Shown piece after piece: positions 21,794 through 32,197 of a DNA stretch of 64,000 nt. The notes beneath the pieces were generated by a model. It did no database searches. It was not told the DNA's origin and saw nothing but the letters and a program-made list of their open reading frames with translations. Every line of letters starts with the position of its first letter. The stretch's first letter is position 1. This DNA is from Macrolepiota albuminosa (taxonomy: Eukaryota; Basidiomycota; Agaricomycetes; Agaricales; Agaricaceae): positions 1,488,001 to 1,552,000 of the forward strand of contig JAMWFC010000115.1 in NCBI GenBank assembly GCA_027475525.1. Reading direction: 5' to 3'. The translations under genes and the position numbers were made by a program.

Positions 21794-23214
21794 CATCGTG
21801 TGGCCTCGGTGGCGACATGATTTGAGAAACTCTTTGTACAAGAAGTTGAACATCCCCTAGGAATTGTAAGTTCGACAATGTATTATAGTCGATTTTACCA
21901 GTACCCTCAGAATTCTGGAACTTTTCTGCCCGCGAGGCAGAACCAGTCGGAACATGCGGGTCTTCGTACAACGTTAGCTCGTCTAAAACTCTCGTTGACA
22001 TAGTTTTGGATTTGGACAGCGATTTGGTCATCGATTCACGAAAATGATGAGGAGAGAACTGCGTATCTGGTTCCGAGGACAGTGCGCTCGTATTAAGTTG
22101 ATTGAGAACAGAATTCATTGTTGGCCTATCACTTGGTTCTGCTCTCCAGCACCCCGACATAACTGACCAAATTTCTGCTGTTAGGCCCCAGGACGTCCAT
22201 GGCGGGCTTGAGCTCGGTGGCTGACTCGGACGAACTCCCTTGACTACGACATGGTAAATAACGGCAGCATCATTTGGAATGTGATACAATGGAATACGGC
22301 CAGTAAAGATCTTTGGTACGTCAGCCCTGTCAGTGTCAAGGTTCCATAGCTTACCTCATAACAGACGCATGCCCATGCGTAAGCATCGCTTTGTTTGCTA
22401 TTTTTTATATCGAAGTCATCCTGCATGGCAATCAGTTCCGGTGCCTGCCATCGAACTGTTCCGCCCTTTGATGAATGAGATGTAAGTGTAAGGATCTCTG
22501 GGTCGGATATCGAAGGGATTCCAAAGTCGGCCACACGTGCAATCCCCAAATCATCAATAAGGACGTTGGACTGAATGCAAAGGAATGAAGGATAATGCAA
22601 CCAAAGAGAGCAGTAAACCTCACCCCTTTGAGGTCCCCATGAATGATACCCTTGCAATGGAGGTAATTTAGGCCCCGAGCGACTCCAACTGCCTACAAAT
22701 AGATTAAGGTGAGCCAAGTATGATGTGCGTGATAAGGGAATAGAGTACAAGCGGAAGGCGAAGAACTTGGGGATTATCCTCGAGATACTTGCTTAGATTT
22801 CCATTTTTCATCCAAGGTGCGACAAGAGATGGTCGATCTTGGAAACGATAAAGTCCATACACTGGGAGAATATTAGTATGGCTTAACTGTCGCCATAGAA
22901 TGGCCTCCTTCGAGAAATGCTAAAGATATTTCATAAGCGGTCAAAGCTATCGTATTTATCAAAATGTAAATAACCTTCGGGACTCGCTGTGTGTCCATGG
23001 TCTCGAAAACACGCATGGCTTTGATGCAGACACATCGTCCTTGATAGCTTCCCTTGTAAATATCGGCTTGTCCACCAGCTCCAGCTGGAATTGCGTGCTC
23101 AATGCCATTCTTAAGCTCATGACATACTGGGTATAAACCGGTCTTGGCTGAGATCCGTTGGGTCGACACAGTGACGTGCTTCCGTAGTTGTTCATCCAAA
23201 CCTAGCTGGTCCAT
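21169..23214 (-). CDS. TKL-type protein kinase fused to a DUF6699 domain (chimeric gene)
   Basis: Exons 23214-22975, 22919-22749, 22692-22624, 22570-22355, 22310-21761 and 21695-21169 give 590 residues in phase. The kinase has GAGGQADIYKG (glycine loop), the VCIKA lysine, HGDLKG with SNVLI (catalytic loop with Gly for Arg in HRD), DFG and APEL, so it looks catalytically competent. GLYPVCHEL before the loop is typical of agaric TKL kinases. The last splice (donor 21760, acceptor 21696) joins ..GSGVR to EFKDPIK and the complete DUF6699 block (HPLLPWYIDV, ITVYDVLVQMF). That exon and the last roughly 30 nt of the preceding exon are copies of the gene at 39.8 kb. The start MDQLGLDEQL lies at a tandem-duplication junction and lacks the first exon found in the upstream kinase copy, so the N-terminus is shortened. 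Confidence 0.75.
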
Positions 23215-23231
23215 CAGTCTGGATTTTCTTG

Positions 23232-24893
23232 TCAGAAGATTGAGAACACACCTCGGACCCCCGACCCAAGCTTTTGGATGGAAACATCGTGTGGCCTCGG
23301 TGGCGACATGATTTGAGAAACTCTTTGTACAAGAAGTTGAACATCCCCTAGGAATTGTAAGTTCGACAATGTATTATAGTCGATTTTACCAGTACCCTCA
23401 GAATTCTGGAACTTTTCTGCCCGCGAGGCAGAACCAGTCGGAGCATGCGGGTCTTCGTACAACATTAGCTCGTCTAAAACTCTCGTTGACATAGTTTTGG
23501 ATTTGGACAGCGATTTGGTCATCGATTCACGAAAATGATGAGGAGAGAACTGCGTATCTGGTTCCGAGGACAGTGCGCTCGTATTAAGCTGATTGAGAAC
23601 AGACTTCATTGTTGGCCTATCACTTGGTTCTGTTCTCCAGCACCCCGACATAATTGACCAAATTTCTGCTGTTAGGCCCCAGGACGTCCATGACGGGCTT
23701 GAGCTCGGTGGCTGACTCGGACGAACTCCCTTGACTGCGACATGATATATAACGGCAGCATCATTTCGAATGTGATACAATGGAATACGGCCAGTAAAGA
23801 TCTTTGGTACGTCAGCCCTGTCAGTGTCAAGGTTCCATAGCTTACCTCATAACAGACGCATGCCCATGCGTAAGCATCGCTTGGTTTGCTATTTTTTATA
23901 TCGAAGTCATCCGGCATGGCAATCAGTTCCGGTGCCTGCCATCGAACTGTTCCACCCTTTGATGCAGCACCAGAATGAGATGTAAGCGTAAGGATCTCTG
24001 GGTCGGATATCGAAGAGATTCCAAAGTCGGCCACGCGTGCAGTCCCCAAATCATCAATAAGGACGTTGGACTGGATGCAAAGGAATGAAGGATAATGCAA
24101 CCAAAGAGAGCAGTAAACCTTACCCCTTTGAGATCCCCATGAATGATACCATTGCAATGGAGGTAATTTAAACCCCGAGCGACTCCAACTGCCTACAAAT
24201 AGATTAAGGTGAGCCAAGTATGATGTGCGTGATAAGGGAATAGAGTACAAGCGGAAGGCGAAGAACTTGGGGATTATCCTCGAGATACTTGCTTAGAATT
24301 CCATTTTTCATCCAAGGTGCGACAAGACATGGTCGATCTTGGAAGCGATAAAGTCCATACACTGGGAGAATATTAGGATGGCTTAACTGTCGCCATAGAA
24401 TGGCCTCCTTCCAGAAATGCTAAAGATATTTCATAAGTAATCAAAGCTATCGTATTCATCAAAATGTAAATAACCTTCAGGACTCGCTGTTTGTCCACGG
24501 CCTCGAAAACACGCGTGACTTTGATGCAGACATATCGTCCTTGATAGCTTCCCTTGTAAATATCGGCTTGTCCACCAGCTCCAGTTGGAATTGCGTGCTC
24601 AATGCTATTCTTAAGCTCATGACATACTGGGTATAAACCTGTCTTGGCTGAGATCCGTTGGGCCGACACAGTGACGTGCTTCCGTAGTTGTTCATCCAAA
24701 CCTGGCTGGTCCAAGAGCTGAAAAGCAATCATGAGCAGAGAACATCCAATAAAAACACAAGATGAACCCATTGGAATAAATCTAGAAGTTCTTGTGCATC
24801 CCGTCCCTGAGAACGTAAAAGTCGCTTGAGAGACTCTTTCTGCGTGATCAACGGCGTAAGTTTGGCTATAACGCTTGAATATGTAGTATCCAT
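23232..24893 (-). CDS. TKL-type protein kinase, tandem copy lacking the DUF6699 exon
   Basis: Exons 24893-24768, 24717-24475, 24419-24249, 24192-24124, 24070-23846 and 23801-23232 give 467 residues. Exon 1 supplies an N-terminal helical segment (LTPLITQKESLKRLLRSQ, DAQELLDLFQW) seen in agaric TKL kinases. Key residues: Lys near 108 (VCIKV), Asp near 200 in HGDLKGSNVL, DFG near 218, and APEL. The downstream copy (23214-21761) is nearly identical, apart from a 3-codon indel (SHSGAASKGG against SHSSKGG) and single substitutions. After ..GSGVR the gene reads through the splice donor and stops at 23234-23232 (VFSIF), because the duplication cut the intron. The protein thus ends with kinase plus a roughly 150-residue tail. 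Probably functional as a kinase, in signalling of unknown kind. Confidence 0.8.
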
Positions 24894-25242
24894 TAAAGTG
24901 GGGCTAAGATGGTCCTGACGGAATCGAGACACCCGTACAATCACACAGTCGAGTTTATAACAGCAGAGAAAAGGCAGTGCAAGTGAGAAAAATTGTATAT
25001 CTTTGATGAACAAGAGGTACGCACCGGAGAAATCCGAGGTACGAGGTTGGGGGGACCGAGAGTCTTAAACATGAAAAATTTTTAGCCAGAATCTATGCTT
25101 GCAGAGCTTGTCCTGGGTTGTCAGACATATTGTTTCACATTGATTATGAGTATTTAATGTTTACAGAGCATGAAATAACACCTGCGTGTCCCACCCAACC
25201 CCTCTCTTAAGACAGGGAGGAAGGGGGTCACCTACCTCTCTA
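24894..25242. other. Intergenic stretch between kinase and 25.2-kb inverted repeat
   Basis: Kinase promoter region plus AT-rich sequence. No gene is supported. A C-rich patch (cccacccaacccctctc, about 25189-25205) sits just outside the inverted-repeat end. Confidence 0.5.
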
Positions 25243-25358
25243 CACTGGGTGCAGGAAATGATATTCTTTTGAAAAACAATGTAAAAACACAGTAAAAACA
25301 ATTCAATTAATTTCAGAATTTTATTTGAATATTTCTGTCAAAACTATAGAAAAAATAT
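25243..25358 (+). repeat. Left terminal inverted repeat
   Basis: Starts cactgggtgcaggaaatgat and runs to ctatagaaaaaatat. The reverse complement is found at 38931-39046 with about seven substitutions. Confidence 0.8.
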
Positions 25359-26062
25359 TTTAACTAAACTTAAAAGAATAAAAGAACAAATTGCCACAGG
25401 AGTATGAGGGGACTCATTGGACAAAATTATTGATTTGTTAATTAAACAGAATTTTGATTTTGTATCACATGTTCAGTTTTCAAATCGAATTTTGATTTTG
25501 AATCTACATATTTCGACTTTGATTTACCTGTTTTGCTCTGGACTTTTCAGCACTGGAAGCAATGCTTCTGACTACCACATGATCACCTGCCTCAATTGAA
25601 CCACTGATGGACAGAGGACGTCATCATCTTTTCTTCTATTTTCAACTGTCGTGTGAACTGTCTTTAATCGTTGTGTGCAAACACTCATTGGTCCTTTTAT
25701 ATGGATCTTCCAGCAAGGGACCAATGTACACATTTACAATGTCGTGGATGTACATTTTTCCAGCCAAGAGAGGTGTGTTTACCATCAAAATATTCGAAAA
25801 AAATGTAATCAAATTAAATTATTTTAGCATCGCATTTGTTGGTGTGGTCACTCTTATGATGAACATGCTACATCTTCCATTGCATATGTAAATCCTCCTC
25901 AAAGAGGAGGAAGAGGAAACTTGTGTGAACGTTTCCAAGAAGTATGCTTTATTTAGTAAAAATATATGTTCCTCCTCAAAGAGGAGGAAGAGGAAACTTG
26001 TGTGAACGTTTCCAAGAAGTATGCTTTATTTAGTAAAAATATATGTCGGAATTTAACTACTT
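25359..26062. other. AT-rich stretch upstream of the HECT gene
   Basis: No recognisable gene. Plus-strand frames (for example 25607-25891) have no motif. An exact 77-bp tandem duplication begins at 25893 and is treated as an assembly seam. Confidence 0.4.
25893..26046. repeat. Exact 77-bp tandem duplication (probable assembly seam 1)
   Basis: 25893-25969 and 25970-26046 are identical over exactly 77 bp, and identity stops on both sides. This is one of five such events in the window. Confidence 0.85.
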
Positions 26063-26450
26063 TGCAGCCGTCTTTACACTACACACCAGATTCTTTATGT
26101 GTATCCTGTGGAGGAAGCTGGCTTGTTCATGAACGACCTACTCCATCGTATGTTCCAATTTCTTTTTTAACTTTCTATGTTGATTTTATATTTTAGTCAA
26201 TCACCTCAATTATCGACCACTTCTCTGCCTACTCAAGTAGCCATTGCACCAGCTATCACTTCATGGAATCCACCTCAACTTAGAGTATCTGGGTCAACTA
26301 CAAATGATCGTCGCATCAATCATGCTGCTCAACAAAATGCTGCAACTCAGTCTGCTTATTCAACTTCTCGAGGTCCTGCTCGATCAAGTGTTTTACGTGG
26401 TTCAAACCATCGACGACATCCTGTATCTATACCTTATACTGGATCTAGCT

Positions 26451-26604
26451 AGCCTTTATCATTTTCGAGTGCTTCAGTTGCTGGTCCAAGTCGTGGAGTC
26501 AATCAACAGTTTTTTATTGCTTTGTTAAGCCTTTATCATTTTCGAGTGCTTCAGTTGCTGGTCCAAGTCGTGGAGTCAATCAACAGTTTTTTATTGCTTT
26601 GTTA
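26451..26604. repeat. Exact 77-bp tandem duplication (probable assembly seam 2)
   Basis: 26451-26527 and 26528-26604 are identical over exactly 77 bp. The second copy overlaps the first unit of seam 3. Confidence 0.85.
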
Positions 26605-26714
26605 CCGTATGGGGTATGTTCATTTCTTATACATTTTGTCCAAGTCGTGGAGTCAATCAACAGTTTTTTATTGCTTTGTTACCGTATGGGGTATGTTCAT
26701 TTCTTATACATTTT
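26561..26714. repeat. Exact 77-bp tandem duplication (probable assembly seam 3)
   Basis: 26561-26637 and 26638-26714 are identical over exactly 77 bp, ending three bases before the first HECT-gene methionine. Confidence 0.85.
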
Positions 26715-26716
26715 AG

Positions 26717-29381
26717 ATGTCTAGTAATGATTTGAAGCCTACAACATTTTTTGATGACAACGACCTTATTCGAGAGCTTCCAGAACTTCGAATTCACTCC
26801 GAACGCTTGCCAGATTTACTGAATAGATTGGAAAAATTCAACCTGTTATCACTCTTCACAATTTCTGATGGGCCTCATGAATCGCTTTGGAGAAAAATCC
26901 ATGATCACTTGATCGGACAGGCTCGCACTCATCATTTCACCATATCGCGCCATTCATTAGATCTTGCAAATGATACTTCGATCTATGAAAGATCACCATT
27001 TGCTTTAGCTGTTGGTGGTAATATCAATGGTATATTCGGTCAAAAGCTCAAAGTTTCACCTCTTATCTCCAATCAAATGACATATGCGACACTTCTGACT
27101 AAAATTGCCAAAAAAATTCAACATCCTTCCAGTTCAATTCCGCTGCTTTTCTATTGTGAGTTATTCTGTTCAAATTAAGCGCTCTTACTAATATGGTTAA
27201 AGATTGCCGACGACTTTTATATGGACCAATTATACCAAATACTACCGATGCACATCCATGTTTTGTTGACCATGTTTTTAATGGCTTATGGTCTCGTGAT
27301 CCATGCGAAATTGAAGGGGAAAATATCATATGTTTTCAGCACTGTCCAGGCTTTACACTGCAGCCAGAACCTTTAGCATCTATAGCTTCGTTGCCTTCAA
27401 CTGCAATATCACCTCAAACTGAAATACCTCTATTTGACAACGATGATGACGATGTAAGTATTGCGATAGCTTTTTTTGTTTCTTTTATATATAACAATTT
27501 TTTTAGTTTCCCGAAGTTACTGATTTGCTTCGACACAATGCTTCTGATGCGGTCTCATCTCCATTACACACACCTTTAATTTCTCTTGCTCAACTCGGAA
27601 CACCACCACCATCAACCTTGATCCCAACACGATCTTTGCATTCTTTTCCGCTTATTGTTCAACCTCCTTCACCTCTTACGCACTCAGCTTCACCACCAAC
27701 GAATTCGCTCCTTTTACATACCTTCCAAGGACCTACAATTAGGCCACCTCACCATCGCAATGCTCATGAGTGGCTTGACTTTATGCATTTGCAAGCTGTT
27801 CGCTACGCAAGAACTATTTCGGAGGAAAATCCATATTCTCAAGAAGTCCTTGATATTGAAGCGCCAACTGATATAGCTGCTGCCAAGGCACTTGTTGCAT
27901 CTCTTATTGGCCATTTTACTGGATGCCCTCCTGTTATTGATAATGGTACTACAGTTCGCATATTTTCCTTTAAACATCTCTTGATTGGAATGCGAACATG
28001 GAAAATGTATGTTTTTTTTATATTACATTACATCAATACTAATTGTTATATCAAGTGGACAAGCAACTGGAAGTGGAGTAGAACGAGCAGTTCTTCGTGC
28101 AGCTCTCAAATATGTTACATCCAATGGTCGCTATTGGAAGCAATTGGACGATCTTGGACATTTCACGCTTTGTTTCAACCCAGGGCATATATCAGACGAC
28201 AGAATTGCACAGCTAAAAGTTCATGGTTGCCTTTCAGCATTGCATATTTATTGGGCAAAATCGTCACCATTTCCTGTGTCACCCTGGCTTATAACTCTTA
28301 TTCTTCTTGGTCAGACAACTATGGACGATATTGATTTCATATCAGAAATCAATCCCGAGTTGGCTTTGAAACTTCAGCATTGGCCGATTGACTCTGATAT
28401 ACCTTTTGACACTAGTAACCCTTGCTCAGTAGTATCCCAATTAATCGTCAACCATCTTAGCCCAACGACAGTATGCAAATTATTCTATATTGCTTTTCAA
28501 TTACTGATTCTGTATAAATAGCCTGCAGAATTGCACGAATTGACAGGCGATGCTCATAAATACTATACGCAGGCTTTGTTCAACAGCATTTTTTTTCTTG
28601 CACCTCCTAATCAAACTGCAATCGCTACTCTTCCTGAAGTTCAAGCTTTTTGCGATGGTTTTAATCTTCAAGTATCATCGTCATTAAATCTACTTCAGGT
28701 AAGTACAATCCATAGATTTATCAAAAGTCATCTCAAAGATAAATAGTCCTTGGGAGACATTACAACGACAAAGAAGATCATTTGCGAGCTGGCTACTGCT
28801 AAAGTGAAATCTGCTGAAAGTATTATCAAGCGTATTATCATTCATCCTATGGCTGAAGAACCTCAACTTCACTGTCGTCTTTTCAAAGCCTTGGCTCACT
28901 ATCTCAACGGCATTGGACATCCTCAAGGGTTCTCGAATACGAATGATTTTGTAACATTGGAGATGTGTACTAATCCAGCTGCACAATCTCCACTTTATCG
29001 AATTGAAAGATTTTTATATATGGTTACGGGCAGTGAAATACCACCATTTCAGAAAGATTGGGAAATTGTCGTGAGTTTTTTGTCTTTTATATATTTACTA
29101 TCTTAAGTTTTCTTTAGTTTCGATTTATTAAAGAATTGCCAGCACATCTTAGGCATGAAATCAATGACTCTGATGATTCCGACAGCTCTCACAATAATCA
29201 GTTGCTTTGTGTTTTCCATACATGCACATATGAAGTTGACATTCTCGACAATAAGCTTCTTCGTTCATGTTTATCTCAACCAATACCTGTTGATTCTTCA
29301 ACTACTACTTTATTTGATATTGCAATTCACTCATGTTTCGTAACTTTTGATGGTGCTTCTGAATCATATGCTACCGTCTAA
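26717..29381 (+). CDS. HECT-type E3 ubiquitin ligase-like protein associated with a transposon
   Basis: Exons 26717-27155, 27203-27453, 27507-28006, 28056-28470, 28522-28698, 28747-29070 and 29118-29381 join in phase (introns 47-53 nt) and give 789 residues. The C-terminal half follows HECT order. An N-lobe start (QATGSGVERAVLRAALKYV) comes first, with PFPVSPWLITLILLGQTTMD then IDFISEINPEL. FLYMVTGSEIPP lies before the C-lobe, and FHTCTYEVDI carries the presumed catalytic Cys near 29229. HECT ligases carry ubiquitin as a thioester on that Cys. The C-terminal tail is longer than usual and lacks the typical ending. An upstream frame (about 26065-26613) encodes CVSCGGSWLVHER and a Ser/Gln-rich segment in a compatible frame, but it holds a TAG at 26449-26451 and an implausible 26-nt intron, so I start at 26717. 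Convergent with the integrase gene, 76 bp apart. Confidence 0.7.
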
Positions 29382-29457
29382 ATATTATGCTAATAGTTTT
29401 GTAGACTACTCATACTTCTGTATTAATACTTAGATAAAGTTGTATTCAACATAGCAA

Positions 29458-31309
29458 TCAACGTACAAAGATTTCATTACATATTTGTAATGCACTAATC
29501 CAAAGTAATCGACGAGAGTCCATATCTTGTGCATGATAAAAAGGAAGATTATGAATATGTGTAGCAAAAATATTCATGGTCGCAATATCAAAAGGACTTG
29601 TAGGTTCTTCAACCTCAATGTGTGACATATGAAGAGGTGGATGAGTCTGAAAAGGATTGTCTGTATCACGATCTGCAGTATTATAAGTAAAGTGATGATC
29701 ACGATAAAGAGGATTTTCATAATCTTCCCAATCAATCCCATAGCTATCATGATCAATATTATCATCTTCTTCATTCATCTGCATTCCTCGTACTCCTTGC
29801 TGTATCATTCCGAAGACAAACATATCTTTAGGGCTCCGTTGACGTTCTCCTCGAATAGTAATAACATGTTCATTCCATGCATTTGCCCATTGAAGAGCAT
29901 CACAATTGATAGCGTCGAGGAAAAGAAAGTGGAGAAGCCAGATGTGTGCATCCGAGTTGACGTTGAGACCATCGTATTGTTCAAGGCTCTGGAAAAATAT
30001 CTTCCATTTTCCTGCAAACCCTAGTGTAAGATCACGCCAAAGACGCTCTATACGAATATTATGAACACTCCTGTAAAAAGTTAAGAAAGTTGCTGATATG
30101 ATCATATCAGTCACGCACCGACCCCAAATATATGAACCTCTTTCAATGCCTCTCATCTCTTCCATATACTGAGCTACTAAGAGGTTTTCTGTGCCATGAT
30201 CTCCACGTGTACGACTTGGCATGCCATGAACAGCAATAGCATCAAGAAAAACATTGAGAACCGTGCTCGCACGATTATTATTGCTAGCGAGAATAGCCGT
30301 GATAAAGCGTGAATAACCATCAATAAAAGCATGAAAGACAATCTTCCAACGTATAAGGCCTATAGTGATAATTTGTTAGATATATACAAGATAAATAATA
30401 ATACAATACTAACCGTGTTGCCCATCATGATGCCAAAGAGAATTTGGACCAGGTACACTATAGACACGACGTTCAATGCGTCGTGTTCCAAAAATATTTG
30501 TAGGTGCTCCATGAACTCGATTATATGAAGCTTGAAGTCTAGCACGAGGAATGCGATGACCTAGATGTTTGAGGTGTCCATCAATCATCCGACGACCAAA
30601 GGTGGGAAAACATGTAAGGATATAAGAGACTATTTCATCCAGTTCTTCATCAGATAGGTTGGAATGTGAGGTTGAAGATCGATAGATGCGAGATATAGTT
30701 CCATCCTCTGCTTCATAATCAACATACACTGGATGCCCAGGATCTACCAATCCATATTCAAGTGCACGGCGTCGAATGGTTCGGGGATGGCAGCTGAATA
30801 TAGTTGCAAGATGAGTTGGGCCACGCAGTTCAAGAGCAACATTGAGAAGTTCAGGGTCAATGTTAATGCGTGGACGTCCACGTAAACCTGAAGAGACCTG
30901 AGATGTAGTAGGACCAAAGTCGAAATCTGGAGGGTCTGCTGATTGCTGAGATGTTTCATCCAGGCAAGTAATCATCCGTTGAACACTCTCTTGAAGGGTG
31001 GAAAATTCAGCATGGTGAAAGAGAGTCTGATGCTAGTAAAATCAATAAGAAAGAATACTTATCAATAAAATACTGTAGCTTACCTGATGTGCAAGATTCA
31101 AGAATCGCAAGCACTCATTTCGATGATCTAGCAAATGAGCAGTATCTCCTCTCTGTGTCAACAATGCAACATTGACTCGTCGTCCAAGCTCAGCATAAGC
31201 TGCACGAAGAGTTTCCAAGGGAAGGGGAACACGGTCAACAATCTCCTATAGTCCACCATTACTTCATAGTCAGTAATGGTACACTGAATAATAATATATT
31301 ACTTACCAT
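29458..31309 (-). CDS. DDE integrase-core protein (transposase-like)
   Basis: Exons 31245-31084, 31032-30414, 30359-30119 and 30070-29458 join in phase. An ATG directly before a donor (31309-31307) would make a one-codon first exon, giving 545 residues. The N-terminal part has a helix-turn-helix-like region (LATIFSCHPRTIRRRALEYG) after GLRGRPRINIDPE. The catalytic core shows WHHDGQHG and IDGYSRFI, GDHGTEN, then RIERLWRDL; the Asp of GDHG and Glu of RIERL are separated by 34 residues (D-x34-E). The tail is acidic. Proteins of this design are widespread in Agaricomycetes and other eukaryotes as mobile-element genes. It lies tail-to-tail with the HECT gene, and I infer that the two formed one element. 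The frame is open with all motifs, so it could be active. Confidence 0.75.
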
Positions 31310-32197
31310 ATTTTATGAGAATCTTAAACACAATAAAACCTGTAAATACCAGTGCCGCATCTGAATCCCAGGGCTACCACACCCTGGGTATCACACCGGA
31401 GGTACCTCTGAGGGGGTCATTTCAGAGCACTGGAAAACAGAGAAATAAAGAAACAAGAACTGACATTTATGTACTCTGTATAGACGTTAAACAATCACTG
31501 ATTGTTGAAGAGCAATAAACGATCATCACGTGTATCAATGTATGGATTGAACTATGAAATTTAATACACTATATTCTCCCTTCTACATTTGGCTCTCTAT
31601 TATAAACTACAATGTGACGTCTAGTGTTGACCAGGATCCTTACGGATACGATGCGCTGCCAGAGACAGAGCAGCACGCAAATTATACGGCGGCACTCAAG
31701 CATTATGCCGCAGATGGGGCAGCGGCGTACGAGGGGTTGGGGATGGCGTTGGGAATGGGCATGAGCATGGGCATGGATGTCGGGCTAGACACGGGGATGG
31801 CAATGGATATGTCAGCGGCGTCGACATTGGCGTCGGCTTACAGGCTCCCGCATAATCACGCTGAGCACCGACCTTCCACCTTTCCCTCTCCCGCGCCCGC
31901 TCCGCCTCCTTACCCGTATCGCGCCTAAGCAGCCCACTACGTGTAAGCACGCTCGTTGACCGGCTCAGCGTCCCAGGCGTCGCGAGGCCCGCATAGCTCC
32001 CCCTGCACGACACAGCAGGCGACAGCTCAGACGGCGAGCACGAAGACGACGCTCTGATTCCTGGGACCGTCGCGTCTCTATCTTCGTCCGCTTGGGCTCC
32101 CAAGGACAAGTGGTCACTGGTGGTGGTGGTGGTGTCTGGTGGTCGGATCGACGCGTACATGGATTCTCCCAGAGCACCCAGCGCATCGCGCGCCGCC
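31310..32197. pseudogene. GC-rich gene-fragment region, including a plus-strand C-terminal exon-like piece
   Basis: At 31620-31928 a plus-strand frame reads like a real protein end (DQDPYGYDALPETEQHANYT, then Gly/Met repeats) and follows an acceptor-like tctag, yet nothing upstream joins it. The sequence abruptly turns GC-rich at about 31620, against the AT-rich 31310-31600. A minus-strand frame (32160-31696) also looks protein-like (TPGTLSRSTSVLTRSGLLRR). I cannot tell which strand was coding. Both look like pieces of host genes rather than a complete gene. Confidence 0.35.

Noticed and set aside
23200..23260. The two kinase units as one double-kinase protein
   Set aside because: Splicing from the first unit's donor into the second unit meets a TGA at once (ac|tga), and no other in-frame route is visible.
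25893..26714. 77-bp repeats as a CRISPR-like array, minisatellite or introner-type insertion
   Set aside because: Different unrelated units, each exactly 77 bp and only two copies, also found at 37.8 and 57.8 kb; assembly overlap explains all of them.
26614..26716. Extending the HECT gene upstream through a 26-nt intron
   Set aside because: The intron is too short and the upstream frame has a TAG; the region also contains two assembly seams, so the N-terminus is left open.
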